In this document: positions 19,177-29,488 of the stretch, piece after piece
Numbering within the stretch: the stretch's first letter is position 1
Layout of the letters: every line of letters begins with the position of its first letter
Assembly (NCBI GenBank): GCA_001247695.2
Contig: LGRX02035288.1
Location: forward strand, 1 to 64,000
Source: Cymbomonas tetramitiformis
Taxonomy: Eukaryota > Chlorophyta > Pyramimonadophyceae > Pyramimonadales > Pyramimonadaceae
DNA: 64,000 bases
Direction: 5' to 3'
Position numbers and translations under genes: made by a program
The notes under the pieces: model-generated
The model's database searches: none
What the model was told of the DNA's origin: nothing
What the model saw: only the letters and a program-made list of their open reading frames with translations

Positions 19177-20510
19177 TGAATGCTAATCGTAGGTCCTGAA
19201 TAATAATCGTAGGTCCTGAATGCTATTCGTAGGTCCTGAACGCTAATCGTAGGTCCTGAATGGTTAACGTAGGTCCTGAATGGCAAACGGTGGTCCCAAT
19301 GGTAAACGTAGGTCCCCAATGCTAATCGTAGGTCCCGAATGGTAAACGTAGGTCCCGAATGGTTAACGTAGGTCCCCGACGCTAATCAAAGGTCTCAATG
19401 ATAATCGTAGGTCCCGAATGTTAATAGTAGGTCCTGGTCGTCAACGTAGGTCCTGAACGCTAAATATAGGTCCTGAATGGCTAACGTAGGTCCTAATGCC
19501 AATCGTAGGTCCCGAATGGTGAACGTAGGTCCCGAACGTTAACTTAGGTCCTGAATGGCTGTAACGGTAACCCGGAATGCCAATCGTAGGTCCTGAATGG
19601 TAAACGAAGGTCTTGAACGCTTAACGTAGGTCCTGAATGGTAAACGTAGGTCCTGAATGGGATACGTAGGTCCTGAATTATAAACATAGGTCCTGAATGT
19701 TTAACGTAGGTCGTGAGTCGTTTACGTAGGTCCTTAATGCTTAATGTGGGACCTGAATGGTAAACATATGTCCCGAATGTTAAACATAGGTCCTGAAGGG
19801 TGAACGTAGGTCCTGAATGGTAAACGTAGGTCCTGAATGCCAGACGTAGGTCCTGAATAATAAACGTAGGTCCCGAATGGTAAACGTAGTCCTGAATGGT
19901 AAACGTAGGTCCTGGAATGAAACGTAGGTCCTGAATGCTAGACGTAGGTCCTGAACGCTAAACGTAGGTCCTGAAACGCTCAACGTAGATCCTGAACGCT
20001 AATCGCGTAGGTCCTGAACGGTTATTGTAAGTCCCGAATGCTTAACGTAGGTCCTGAACGCTAATTGTAGGTCCTGAATGGTAAACGTAGGTCCTGAATA
20101 CTAAACGTAAGTCCTAAACGCTAATCACAGGCAGTGTATATTGCTTACCGTGGCGGGCCGACCCGGGGCCGTAGCTCACCACTCCGGGCCGAATGCGGGC
20201 CGATGGGATGTATGGGTGCGGGCCGTGACGTTTGATATGAAAATAGCAAAATTTATGCAAAATTATGCGATTTTTGCATTATCACCATACTTAAAATTTA
20301 AATTTCGCGCCTGCGACGGGCAATTTTGGAGATTGGCCGTATTGGCCGAAAGCGGGCCAGTGGATTTGCCCGTTGCGGGCCGTAAAGAAAAAAAGAAGCA
20401 ATACACCCTGATCACAGGTCCTGAATGCTAAACGTAGGTCCTGAACGCTGAACGTAGGTCCTGAATGGTTATCATAGGTCCTGAATGGTTATTGGAGGTC
20501 CTCATTGTTA
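19177..20510. repeat. 20-bp minisatellite (gtaggtcctgaatggtaaac)
   Basis: Units of about 20 bp, consensus close to gtaggtcctgaatggtaaac, run from about 19,177 to 20,123 and resume at 20,411-20,510 after a 279-bp insertion. Variation is mostly in the last ten bases (gctaatc, ggttaac, ttaaac). No coding function is evident; ORFs through it are chance. Confidence 0.93.
20132..20410. mobile_element. hAT-like MITE, 279 bp, 8-bp target duplication
   Basis: This segment interrupts the minisatellite and is flanked on both sides by ATCACAGG (20,124-20,131 and 20,411-20,418), an exact 8-bp duplication. The ends are inverted: CAGTGTATATTGCTT on the left, and CAGGGTGTATTGCTT as the reverse complement of the right end. 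CAG termini with 8-bp duplications are the hallmark of hAT transposons. There is no ORF inside, only several GGGCCG motifs and an AT-rich centre, so it must be moved by an enzyme encoded elsewhere. Confidence 0.85.
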
Positions 20511-20724
20511 CATATGGTACCCGGGTGTTTACCACTCCTCCTTCACTTCCCCCCTCGGCGTTCCTCCTCGGCGCCTCTCTTGTGTCGTGCCCGGGTGGTC
20601 ACTTAGTAGTGCGTCAGCCCCCCGGTCCTGCATTACGTCATAAAGTACTTGCGGTGTGGAAACATAGTTCTCGCCGGCAAACATAAATATTAGGCCCGAA
20701 ACGGAAAAAAACAGGAGTGCAAGA

Positions 20725-20850
20725 GGGGGCTGAGGGGGAGGAATGGGGGAGGGGGGAGGGGGAGGGGGGAGGGGGGAGGGGGGGAGGGGGGGGAGGGGGA
20801 GGGGGGGAGGGGGAGGGGGAGGGGGAGGGGGAGGTGGAGGGGTGGAGGGG
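20725..20850 (+). repeat. G-rich tract, (GGGGGA)n-like
   Basis: More than 100 bases made almost only of G runs of 3-8 separated by single A, C or T. The plus strand could fold into G-quadruplexes. ORFs through it (poly-Gly one way, poly-Pro the other) are compositional. Confidence 0.85.
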
Positions 20851-21432
20851 GGCACACGGAGGCCGTTGGCTGAAGGAGGCCAGCGGGTTCACCTCCTACG
20901 GAGGCCGGTGGCGGAAGTGTGGCAGGGGGGTCCTCTCCTACCGTGGAGACCAATATACCCTCCTGAGGTAGTGCGCCCCGGGTCCCGCACCACAACAGAG
21001 CTCACTTACTTGCTTCGCGGTAAAGGTACGTCTAGGATCGGACGCAACTTCAATCAACGGCAACGGCAATCAACGGATATTTACAATCCATGCAACTGGT
21101 TATTTCTAGTTCCAATCTAGGTCTATTATCTGGCAAATTGTCAGTAACGCAATGGAAGCGTGGTGGGCCCATAACCTACTGATACTCCTACTCAGGCTAC
21201 AGTGAAAGCACTAGAACACTCAGGGTTCGCAGACAAGTAATCTATATGAAAAGATAATGAATACGGAAAGAGCACGACTATATCGAGTCGTCTAGCGCGT
21301 GTCTAGGAACATCTGGGTGAATGTGACAGTCCGTCACGCCGAAATCGATACAACTGAGAGTGCAGGTGACAGTCATACTACTAGTGGTCATACTACTATA
21401 GCATACTGTACGGCTGAATCTCAGCACATTCT

Positions 21433-21485
21433 ACCATGGCCCCTGCAAGCACCATCCTTGGTAGTAAGCAACTTGTACCCATTTT
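21433..21485 (-). repeat. inverted repeat, right arm (partner 18,817-18,867)
   Basis: Reverse-complement match to the left arm, here read tggcccctgcaagcaccatc to tgtacccattttt on the plus strand. It is followed directly by the dispersed repeat at 21,486. Confidence 0.6.
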
Positions 21486-21585
21486 TTATAACCGGTCGTG
21501 AGGTACAAGAAAGCTTTGCAGGTACGGTAGGTTCCTAGGAGGATGTGCAAAAAGGTCATGGATGTAAGTAGGACCTAGTGGGGGG
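21486..21585 (-). repeat. dispersed repeat, inverted copy of 15,707-15,803
   Basis: gtcgtgaggtacaagaaagc through aggacctagtggggg is the reverse complement of the copy near 15.7 kb, nearly identical over about 95 bp. It may belong to the same transposon family as the adjacent arm. Confidence 0.75.
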
Positions 21586-21699
21586 GAGGAGGATTGGGCA
21601 ACTTCAAGCATCCGGGAGAGGACCTTCTGAGCGGTCTTCTGAGCGGCACCGGTCCCTCCCGTAGGTGCCTCAGCCGCCACAATTGTTGCCTGCCATGCC

Positions 21700-22110
21700 A
21701 CAAAGACCACCTCACTAGAGCATTTAAAGACAGGGGGGGTTGGTGGTAGGTCCATGGACCCAGGGTGGGTTCCAGGGCTTGGTGGTGGGTCCATGGACCC
21801 AGGGTGGGTCCAAAAGTCAATCCTTCCAGCAAGGCTCAGTCATTGCAACGCAATGGTGCTTCAGGACACTCACAAAGACCACCTCACTAGCGAGAGCATT
21901 TAAAGACAGGGGGGGGTTGGTGGTAGGTCCATGGACCCAGGGTGAGTTCAAGGGCTTGGTGGTAGGTCCATGGACCCAAGGTGGGTCCAAAAGTCGATCC
22001 TTCCTGCAATGCTCAGTAATTGCAACGCTATGGTGCTTCAGTACACTCACAAAAACCACCTCATCAGAGCATTCAAAGAAAGGGGGGGTCGGTGGTAGGT
22101 CCATGGACCC
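21700..22110. repeat. tandem repeat, about 185-bp unit, 2-3 copies
   Basis: Repeating blocks contain ggtggtaggtccatggaccc, gtccaaaagtc.atccttcc and cacaaagaccacctca. Each unit also holds internal copies of the tccatggaccca motif. No gene is supported. Confidence 0.8.
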
Positions 22111-22280
22111 AGCGCGGGTCCAGCCGACGATCCATGGGAACTATCTATTGAACAAACCCCTAAAGCAAATTAAATATACCAAAAATAACGCACGCGTAAA
22201 CACTACATATGCATAAAAGCTAGGAGTTATGGACAGCTACCTTAATGGCCTGTAAATATGAGTCCATGGACTCATACTTC

Positions 22281-23003
22281 TCACCCGCCTCCTGCGTAAT
22301 AGAAAGGCGAGGCAAAGGAAACCTCATTGGTAAACCACCAAAGACACCAAACAAGTAGTGAACACAAACGACGGTCGCTTTCAAGGTGGCGCTGGTGCAG
22401 GCGGGGAAGATCGGGAAGCTGAAGTGTTACGAACGGAAAATAATAGCGCACCATTTCGAAAACATTCTCGATCTTCCCATAGCGAGGGGCCTCCTCCTTG
22501 ACAAATTCCTCGTAGGTGTCATAGGTGCAGGCGCGAGCCCTTAGGCTGCAAAGCCACCGGCAGGGTTTTGCGCCCTTACGCCCTACACACATCAAAACCA
22601 CAAAATGCGGTACAGGCGGATTGTCCTTGGTTTCAAGCAATAAGAGGAACCTCCGTCCCTCAGTCCCCTGAGCCGGGGGAGCGCAAACCACGTTCGTGTA
22701 ATCGGCGAAGGCGGGCCCCGTGAAGTGATGATCACGCAAAGCAGTCCCAAAGAAGGCCAACTGCGCTTTCACCACAAGGGCGTCGTACATGATGGCGTTG
22801 CCATCTTTATCCAGTTCATACTGGGTTTCCATAAAATATGTTTGCAGCTCATGTTTCCTTATACCCTCCACGAAGGATTCCGCGAACTCCTAGAACTTCT
22901 TGGCGGGGAGCTTGTTGGATTGCATCAGGTTGCGGATTGCAAACCATGCGCAATTCGTAACTTTTTGCGGGCCAAAGAACTGAAATTTCTTGAAAGAAGA
23001 CAT
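22281..23003 (-). pseudogene. unknown protein, one in-frame UAG
   Basis: From the ATG at 23003 (context acaacaATGTC, start MSSFKKFQFFG) one frame of 241 codons runs to 22281 with a single TAG at 22890-22892, codon 38. The downstream 200 codons look like genuine coding sequence (MYDALVVKAQLAFFG, FVVLMCVGRKGAKPCRWLC, a run of aromatic residues near the end). I do not recognise the family. Both sides of the stop are in phase, so the lesion is one base change, as in the methyltransferase at 9.3 kb. Four phased palindromes lie 145-217 bp upstream. It could be a dead gene or one expressed by readthrough. Confidence 0.5.
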
Positions 23004-23147
23004 TGTTGTAGAGAATATTATGTGCAAGAAAACAGTCAAACTTTGCGGAAGTGTTCGTTGAGTAGGGGTATCCGACACGTTACTGTATTTACAAAGAATG
23101 AATGCCGAAATTTTCGATCAGATTTCCAAAGACCGTATGCCATCGAT

Positions 23148-23220
23148 GTCTTTCAAAGACAATGCCATGTCTTTGAAGACAGTGACACGTCTTTAGAGAC
23201 ATGTCATTGTCTTTAAAGAC
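23148..23220. promoter_or_regulatory. four GTCTTTNRAGAC palindromes phased at 20-21 bp
   Basis: gtctttcaaagac (23,148), gtctttgaagac (23,169), gtctttagagac (23,189) and gtctttaaagac (23,209) begin 21, 20 and 20 bp apart, about two helical turns. Each is a near-perfect palindrome, so a dimeric factor could bind all four on one DNA face. The nearest gene start is the minus-strand ATG at 23,003. A chance minisatellite is the alternative. Confidence 0.65.
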
Positions 23221-24364
23221 ATAGATATTAATGATATATATACGTGCTTTCACTCCACGTCCCAGGAGAGAGGGATATTCTAGTATAAGCCCGTTGGGCA
23301 CGCTTAGTGAAGAATAGTGCGAAACCCGTGCTCATTGTTTGGAAATTCGTTCTCGTACAATTTAGCAGGATGCGTTCTGTCGGTGTATCCGGTCAAGGGT
23401 CAGAACGGTTGGCTCATGCAATAAAGATATCTCACATTAAAAAAGGGGGGAAACATACCGACACCTAAATCCAAACTTAATTCTCGGACAGATCAAGTCG
23501 CTCTGTAATCTATTATAGATTCCTCCAACTTAGAATTTTGTGCATGTATCTTTTCCAAGCGAGAAGACTTTCCTTTATTTAGGGGGGGGGACACAAAAAA
23601 TATTGTGGGGAGTTCATGTCAAATTTTCAATTAAAATATCTGCCTTAGTATATGCAATTTTCAGCTTCGAACGTTTCCTGGAAGGGCCAATTTCCTGGGC
23701 ACTTTCGTTGGTGAAGATTGGAACCGTCGGGAAAAGGGATAGGGGAAAATAATGTGATTTGCTGACGTGTATATTGGGGCGTCCCAGGATAAACACACAC
23801 AAACACACAAGTGCAGCTGATCTTCTGTGGTTATGGGATGCCAAAGGAGTCAGTCCAAGGATACACAAACACACACAGTTATAGGAACAATATGCGTTCC
23901 CTAAAAGAGAATGGCTGGAGAGAGAACACTCCATTCAACTTATATACATTTTTCACACACTTAACGCAACACTCAAAGGCAACCACCAGGTACAGTGGTC
24001 TTGTTCAACAACAACCTTTATATGGGCTAGGAGGGTGTTGTTTGTCCGGATGCCGTAGCGCAACAAAGGCCCTAACGAGGCTGCTCGTCTGTTGAGATTC
24101 CTCTCAGGCCTCCGAGTTGTCACGTTGAGGAGTACAGCGTGCAATGTTTGGTTCAAACACAAGGTAAACATGCGTTGAGGAGATCGTGAACCGCAGCTCT
24201 CAAAGTTTGTTGGTCAACTGCACACAGATAGAGCATTGTTACAATGTTTCGCTCTGCAATAAGCTACTTTATTTAAGGCCGTGGCCCATCTTTCATGGAA
24301 GTGGAAAGAAAGGTGTGATAGCATCAAAACCAGCGGTTTTTGTACGTAATTGACATATTTACAC
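23221..24364. other. intergenic
   Basis: No supported gene. It contains a run of nine G at 23,582 and CA-rich stretches (acacacaaacacac near 23,795 and 23,864). ORFs are short and featureless. Confidence 0.4.
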
Positions 24365-26166
24365 CTAGCTTTCATATTGATCTTCGTTAGAGTCTAAATC
24401 TTGTTTTCCATCACGCTTTCGCTTATTCGGAACTCTGTTGCTAGTTGGACTCATCAAAAGCACCATGCTTCCCAGCTTTTTGCACACTGCTGTAGCTTCC
24501 ACATCCTCACCAAGCTCTTGCTTCCGGCGCACACATTCTGCTAGTAGGTTTGGGAGTTGGGTGAGAAACGGCTGCTTGAAGACGAACGTGTTTGTAGAAG
24601 TTTCCAAAACAGGAAATTCGAAATTGCAGTCACAGTCAGCAGATAAGATTTCCACGCGGTGCTCTGTCTTGAAAAGCTCTTTTAACATTTTAGCCAGGGT
24701 ACCGGCTTTGTTCTTACTCGCTTCACTAAGCGAGGCCGGGTCTTGCTGCCGCAGCTTTGCAAGTGCCGTCCTTGCTTGCTCTCTTTGCTTTTCTTCCACA
24801 TCTGCCTGCATTTTCTTAATCGAAATGAACCTCGGATCACGGGAGAGAACTTCATAAAGGTGCTGGTTTACAACTACGGTCTGCTCTTTAAAGTGTTTCA
24901 TGGTTGCACGCTGTTCTGCGGTAGTTGTCGGTTGTTTCTCAGGATGTTCTCGACGGAAGTTATCGAACCAGCTCGAAAATACCACTTTAGAAACGCGAAG
25001 GATCGCTGCCAGCGGAGACATCCAGTCGGAAGCGTTTCCTTTCACTATCGTATACACTTGTGAGGGCAGAGCCCGGAGAAGCTCTCTTGTTGCGGCAGGT
25101 AATTCAGGGTCTTGGCACATTTCGGAGTTATTAATCAAGCAGTGTGCCAAAATTTGAGCTCCCTTCAAATACAGCTGGTTAACATTCGTCACTGCCTTCC
25201 TGTCCCGGTCCAGCGCGACATCGTAGAAGTCGAAACCGAAATCACCCATGACGCCTGGGTTGCTCTTCACAAAGATTCCTTTGACAAAGACTTCAGCACT
25301 TTTGTCTAGGATGATGCGTCCGTGTGGGGTATCCACCAGCGGCTTGTCATCGGGAGCAAGATCGAGAAACTTAGCTCGACACATTTTCCATTCCAAGTCT
25401 TTGATTCCTTTGATGACCACCTCCGTGAAGTCATGTTCAGCCATCGGCGAAGGCCGCTTGTCCAAAGTAACATACAGACATTTCCTGTTGCCAAGAGGTT
25501 GAACCAGGCTCAGGTATGATCAGAGGTGACAAGACATAACACAATACGTGCCGAGTAGTGGGTAGCATCCTCCATTTCGACACTGGTGATGCCGTGACGA
25601 AAAGCAGTCGATAACAGCACTTGTCAAGGGCATGAGAGCTAAGTTTAGGAAGGATGCCGAACACACTTGTCTCCGAAACGATGGTCGATGGTTAAGTCGA
25701 AAGTCCACTGCTCGTCGCCAGTTTTAATGGTGACGTCCTTCTCTGTTCGCGCGAGAGCGAGAGATGCTAGTTTCATCCCCTCACCGAAGCGCCCAGCGAT
25801 CTCCTTGTCGTTCACAGAGTGTTTGCCGGCGTCCGAACCTCCGAGAAGAAGACATTGACGGGTCATTCGGCCCTTGTTCGCAAGCACCAGCACACCATTT
25901 TCTAACTTGATTTCTCCGTACACCGTCTGAGGGTGACTTGTGCGCGCAAACTGGACGGCATAAGTACCTGGTTCCTCCCTAATAAGCGTTCGTCCCATTT
26001 CTTCAGGCTGAACCCCATCAGCGCGCCCTGCTGTCACTATTCCATCCTTGAAATTCTGATAGAGCTCTCGGATACCTTCCCACACGTTCCAGTCCGACAC
26101 ATAGTTCTCTGTGACGGTAAGGTTGAGCTTGGCATCCAGTGCGATTCGAGATGTACCAAATGGCAT
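24365..26166 (-). CDS. GHKL-type ATPase, two exons (539 residues)
   Basis: Exon 1 (26166-25667) starts MPFGTSRIALD and carries the Bergerat ATP-binding fold: an N-box WEGIRELYQNFKDG, then NKGRMTRQCLLLGGSD and EIAGRFGEGMKLASLAL, which match motifs G1 and G2 of Hsp90/MutL/MORC-type ATPases. Exon 2 (25484-24365) continues with VVIKGIKDLEWKMCR, FVKGIFVKSN and LDRDRKAV. It then runs through a helical, charged region (about 345-400) to a Lys/Arg tail (NKRKRDGK) that looks like a nuclear localisation signal. The intron 25666-25485 has GT-AG ends and both exons are in phase 2, giving one frame. This pairs with known eukaryotic GHKL proteins of unclear role. Chromatin or DNA handling in the nucleus is inference. 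Confidence 0.65.
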
Positions 26167-26648
26167 GGTTACTAGATGAAAATAAACCAATATATGGGTT
26201 ATACGTGCAAGTGCGCAGGCATAGAAGAGAGATAGAGCTACTGTAACCCCTGCTCTATAAGGACGGACTCGGGCAATTTTTTAACACAATTGGCGCCAGA
26301 ACTTGAAAATCTTAAAATTTGACCCTAAGAATCGTTTGTCGATTTTTTATATGCTTAATAAATGAACATTGAAAATTATTTACGCTCTGAAGATCGTGTT
26401 CTAAGGGTTATCTGATTTAGCTCCGCTCTGCTGAGCTACCCTGGCTACCCCTAGCTACCCCCTAGCTAATTTCTGCTGAACTGAAATCTCAATTTCTGGG
26501 TGTGTTCACAAACACAGTCCCCGTGTTTACGAACACATTTGAGTTGAACCCTAACTAACCCCACACTCACAAGTGTCTCGGATAGGGAGCAATCAGAACA
26601 GTGGTTGTAATCAGGAAAATATATCGAATATAAATAAATAATCGACGA
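26167..26648. other. upstream region of the GHKL gene
   Basis: AT-rich non-coding sequence up to the TTAA that borders the composite element. It contains a short direct repeat around ctaccc(c)tagctacccc (26,440-26,470). No gene. Confidence 0.4.
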
Positions 26649-26652
26649 TTAA

Positions 26653-27113
26653 CTCTATGACGGTCCGGTTTTTTTCAGCCTTGCGACCCACGTACGCGTA
26701 AGACCCGAACCCTGAGAGCCGGCCTGCATTTCGAACCTCCCCACCCTGCCCCCCCGCCAACCACCAAAAACGTATTATTTCGCCACTCTGCTAGTGTGTT
26801 GGGACACCTCGCGCGCCGCACGAATCGAAGCGGTTCGCTCGCTACGCCCTGCTCCGTCAGCGCAACCATGCTCGGGCCACACCCCCTCCAATGCCCCCAC
26901 CTACCACGGTCTACATCAACAACCTTTTGCACTAGAATTAGGGGTGTGCCGAGCCTCCATGTGGCAAGGCGCGGTAGCCCCACATCCCACCCGATGTCCT
27001 TCGTCATCCCCACCATGCATCTTGCCTTGGCCATCGAGCTACACGCCGCTACAGCACGCCAACTGCACCCTACCTGTCGTCCCACCAATTCCGGGGGGTG
27101 GACCGTCATAGAG
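26653..27113 (+). mobile_element. MITE A, copy 1
   Basis: 461 bp with perfect 14-bp terminal inverted repeats, CTCTATGACGGTCC and GGACCGTCATAGAG. GC-rich with no credible ORF. Its left flank is TTAA, the border of the composite; its right flank is ATATcctgccc, the start of repeat B. Confidence 0.85.
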
Positions 27114-27262
27114 ATATCCTGCCCTAGCCCCCCTTCGAAATCGGCGGATCCATGGGGCTCCAAGCCACCCCAGCGGTCGAGTGACCCTTCAGGGCATGTG
27201 TTACATTGTTTTCGATGCACATGGCACCACGAGACCGAGTTTGGATTCATTGGCCATATCGT

Positions 27263-27722
27263 CTCTATGACGGTCCGGTTTTTTCAGCCTTGCGACCCAC
27301 GTACGCGTAAGACCCGAACCCTGAGAGCCGGCCTGCATTTCGAACCTCCCCACCCTGCCCCCCCGCCAACCACCCCAAAAGTATTATTTCGCCACTCTTC
27401 TAGTGTGTTGGGACACCTCGCGCGCCGCACGAATCGAAGCGGTTCGCTCGCTACGCCCCGCTCCGTCAGCGCAACCATGCTCGGGCCACACCCCCTCCAA
27501 TGCCCCCACCTACCACAGTCTACATCAACAACCTTTTGCACTAGAATTAGGGGTGTGCCGAGCCTTCATGTGGCAAGGCGCGGTAGTCCCACATCCCACC
27601 CGATGTCCTTCGTCATCCCCACCATGCATCTTGCCTTGGCCATCGAGCTACACGCCGCTACAGCACGCCAACTGCACCCTACCTGTCGTCCCACCAATTC
27701 TGGGGGGTGGACCGTCATAGAG
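27263..27722 (+). mobile_element. MITE A, copy 2
   Basis: 460 bp, same ends and orientation as copy 1, with only scattered differences. It sits in repeat B between ..ggccatatcgt and atatcctgccc. Confidence 0.85.
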
Positions 27723-27992
27723 ATATCCTGCCCTAGCCCCCCTTCGAAATCGGCGGATCCATGGGGCTCCAAGCCACCTCAGCGGTCGAGTGACCCTTCA
27801 GGGCATGTGTTACATTGTTTTCGATGCACATGGCACCACGAGACCGAGTTTGGATTCATTGGCCATATCCTGCCCTAGCCCCCCTTCGAAATCGGCGGAT
27901 CCATCCATGGGGCTCCAAGCCACCCCAGCGGTCGAGTGACCCTTCAGGGCATGTGTTACATTGTTTTCGATGCACATGGCACCACGAGACCC
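27723..27992 (+). repeat. repeat B, two tandem units including an empty MITE site
   Basis: The unit of about 145 bp runs from atatcctgccctagcccccc through gcggatccatggggctccaa and cagggcatgtgttacattg to tggattcattggccatat. At about 27,860 two units meet as ggccATATcctgccc with no MITE between them: the unoccupied site. Occupied sites read ggccATAT, MITE, ATATcctgccc, so the duplication is ATAT. Other B segments are 27,114-27,262, 41,275-41,567, 42,030-42,080 and 45,582-45,681. The second unit here is cut at 27,992 by the 12.8-kb insert. Confidence 0.85.
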
Positions 27993-28575
27993 GAAGATAG
28001 TCGTAAGAAAGTCGGTGGCAGCAAATCAAAAAAAGCAGCGCCGGAACGGGCCAAATTTGTGATCGAACCGGATTACCGCGCGATTCGTCTTATGTCCGAG
28101 TTGATAAAAACGCATAACCTGATTCAAGAGAGCCAGTACAGGCGCACCTCGCATAGCTCCACGCCGAGTCACTAACGCGCGCGCGATCAAACCTGGTCGA
28201 CGACTCCCGAGAGTGTCGCGAAGCATCCTCGGACCGAGCGACGCGCTGTCGTACGTCACATCGACGAGGACATCGTAGAGATCATCATGGATTTGGACCT
28301 CGAGAACGGACGACTGCAAAAGACAAACGAAAGTCCGCGGCGCCGATTGTGTTGTTCGAGGTCGGTGCTCTCGTCGTGCCCGTCTCGACAAGCGCGACGC
28401 TCTTCGAGAGCAGGCGTTGTTGCAATTGCACTTTCGTGAACGAACGCGAGAAAACGCGCGTTCATCTTTCGGAGGTATTGCGAATGCGCCCCGAAAACAA
28501 TTCCAGGAATGCGAGCATCAGGCTGTTGCGTCGTCATCGGATGAAGCGAGCGAAACGTACACCGACACGCTAGCA
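27993..28575 (+). pseudogene. broken gene fragment at the left border of the insert
   Basis: The frame entered from the junction reads EDSRKKVGGSKSKKAAPE and on to a TAA at 28173-28175. In the same frame coding-like sequence continues (WSTTPESVAKHPRTERRAVV, then IDEDIVEIIMDLDLENGR) until about 28,340. There a frameshift leads into a third piece ending near 28,575 (DKRDALREQALLQLHFRER). One stop and one frameshift therefore break a charged, helical protein whose 5' end is missing. Family unknown. Its truncation marks the insert border. Confidence 0.45.
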
Positions 28576-28789
28576 TAAAATGTACACCGCGCGTGTGCAA
28601 GTCGAGCGAGCGTCGGAGAGAGAGAGAGAGCACCGTTCTTGTAGTTTCGCCGAAGCGATCTTGCGACCCTTAAGATAGCCACCTTTTTTTACGACTCTTT
28701 ATATTTACAAACTCGATCGTCGAATGTCGAAACGCGCCTCGATTCACAACTCGCATACGGCGCTTACGTTAACAACCGATCGATGCCAT

Positions 28790-29128
28790 CTATCCGCCGC
28801 TGCACCCTATGAGTCCACTCCAATACCTAAGAGTCCACGATGCGTTTACAAACTCCTTCATGGGTACCTTCGTCGTCACATCAGATCCAAAGATCGTGTT
28901 GCACACGGTAGCTAAGGGCTCCGCGCTTCGAAAGCATTTGCGGATGAGCGCGATATCGCGCCTCGATAACGCTTGTGAAATGGTCACCGCGCTCGTGCGA
29001 GGTACCAGTTTCGCGTTGAAATCCGTGCCCATAATAACGCATAAAACGACGAAACGCGCGAGATCCTCGTCGTTGTACATCGTATCGACACGGAACAAAA
29101 GTTTGTTTTCGGAATTCCACAAATTTGA
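28790..29128 (-). CDS. possible XPG/FEN1-like nuclease fragment
   Basis: Coding-like from about 29,125 (NLWNSENKLLFRV) to the stop at 28,790. The stretch DLARFVVLCVIMGTDFN followed by a basic helix and RRDIALIRKCF resembles the XPG-I region plus the start of the helix-turn-helix of flap endonucleases (..LC.LLG.DY...). The N-terminal catalytic half is not present upstream, where an ORF on the other strand occupies the space. If correct it is a remnant of a viral replication or repair nuclease. The glycine loop after GTDFN is not canonical, so the call is tentative. Confidence 0.3.
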   Translation of the reverse strand, partial: SNLWNSENKLLFRVDTMYNDEDLARFVVLCVIMGTDFNAKLVPRTSAVTISQALSRRDIALIRKCFRSAEPLATVCNTIFGSDVTTKVPMKEFVNASWTLRYWSGLIGCSGG

Positions 29129-29269
29129 CCTGGTCGCATCTTTACCGACGGAACGCGCCGGTTGTGGGGTGATGTGTGGAAGCTGTGTGGAAGCTGGTCG
29201 CGGACCGCGTGGAAAAAGGGCCTTTATCACAACATCAGGGCTTTGCGACCGGTTGTGCAAGCGGACCGC

Positions 29270-29488
29270 ATGGCCGGCGTGCGATGCTTTCGTGAAGTGG
29301 TGCGAGCGGTGGAGGAACTGTGCGTCCGACTGCCGAGCGTGGAGGCCTTACGAACCATCCGAATGAGCCTGCAGATGTACGAGATATTGATGGACTGCAC
29401 GACCGATCGCGCCAGCACGACCACCGACTATAAAGTGGGGATCGCCGGCGGAGAATTCGTGGGCCTGCCGTCGCCTCTGTGGTACTGA
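29270..29488 (+). CDS. small unknown protein or C-terminal fragment
   Basis: From the ATG at 29270 (MAGVRCFREVV), 72 codons to 29488, ending in a distinctive YKVGIAGGEFVGLPSPLWY. It has helical content and no recognised motif. The frame is open upstream to 29162 without family signal. It may be the end of a larger lost gene. Confidence 0.35.
   Translation: MAGVRCFREVVRAVEELCVRLPSVEALRTIRMSLQMYEILMDCTTDRASTTTDYKVGIAGGEFVGLPSPLWY

Noticed and set aside
20529..20995. Proline- or glycine-rich proteins from overlapping ORFs
   Set aside because: Both are the G-rich tract translated; frames have no other content.
9301..22892. Claim that UAG is reassigned in this genome
   Set aside because: Only two cases, both explicable as point mutations, and UAG also serves as the terminal stop of the GHKL gene. 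Kept only as a question to test.
26796..27878. 360-codon ORF across the MITE array
   Set aside because: It spans two MITE copies and repeat B, repeats itself exactly, and similar pieces recur at every other copy.
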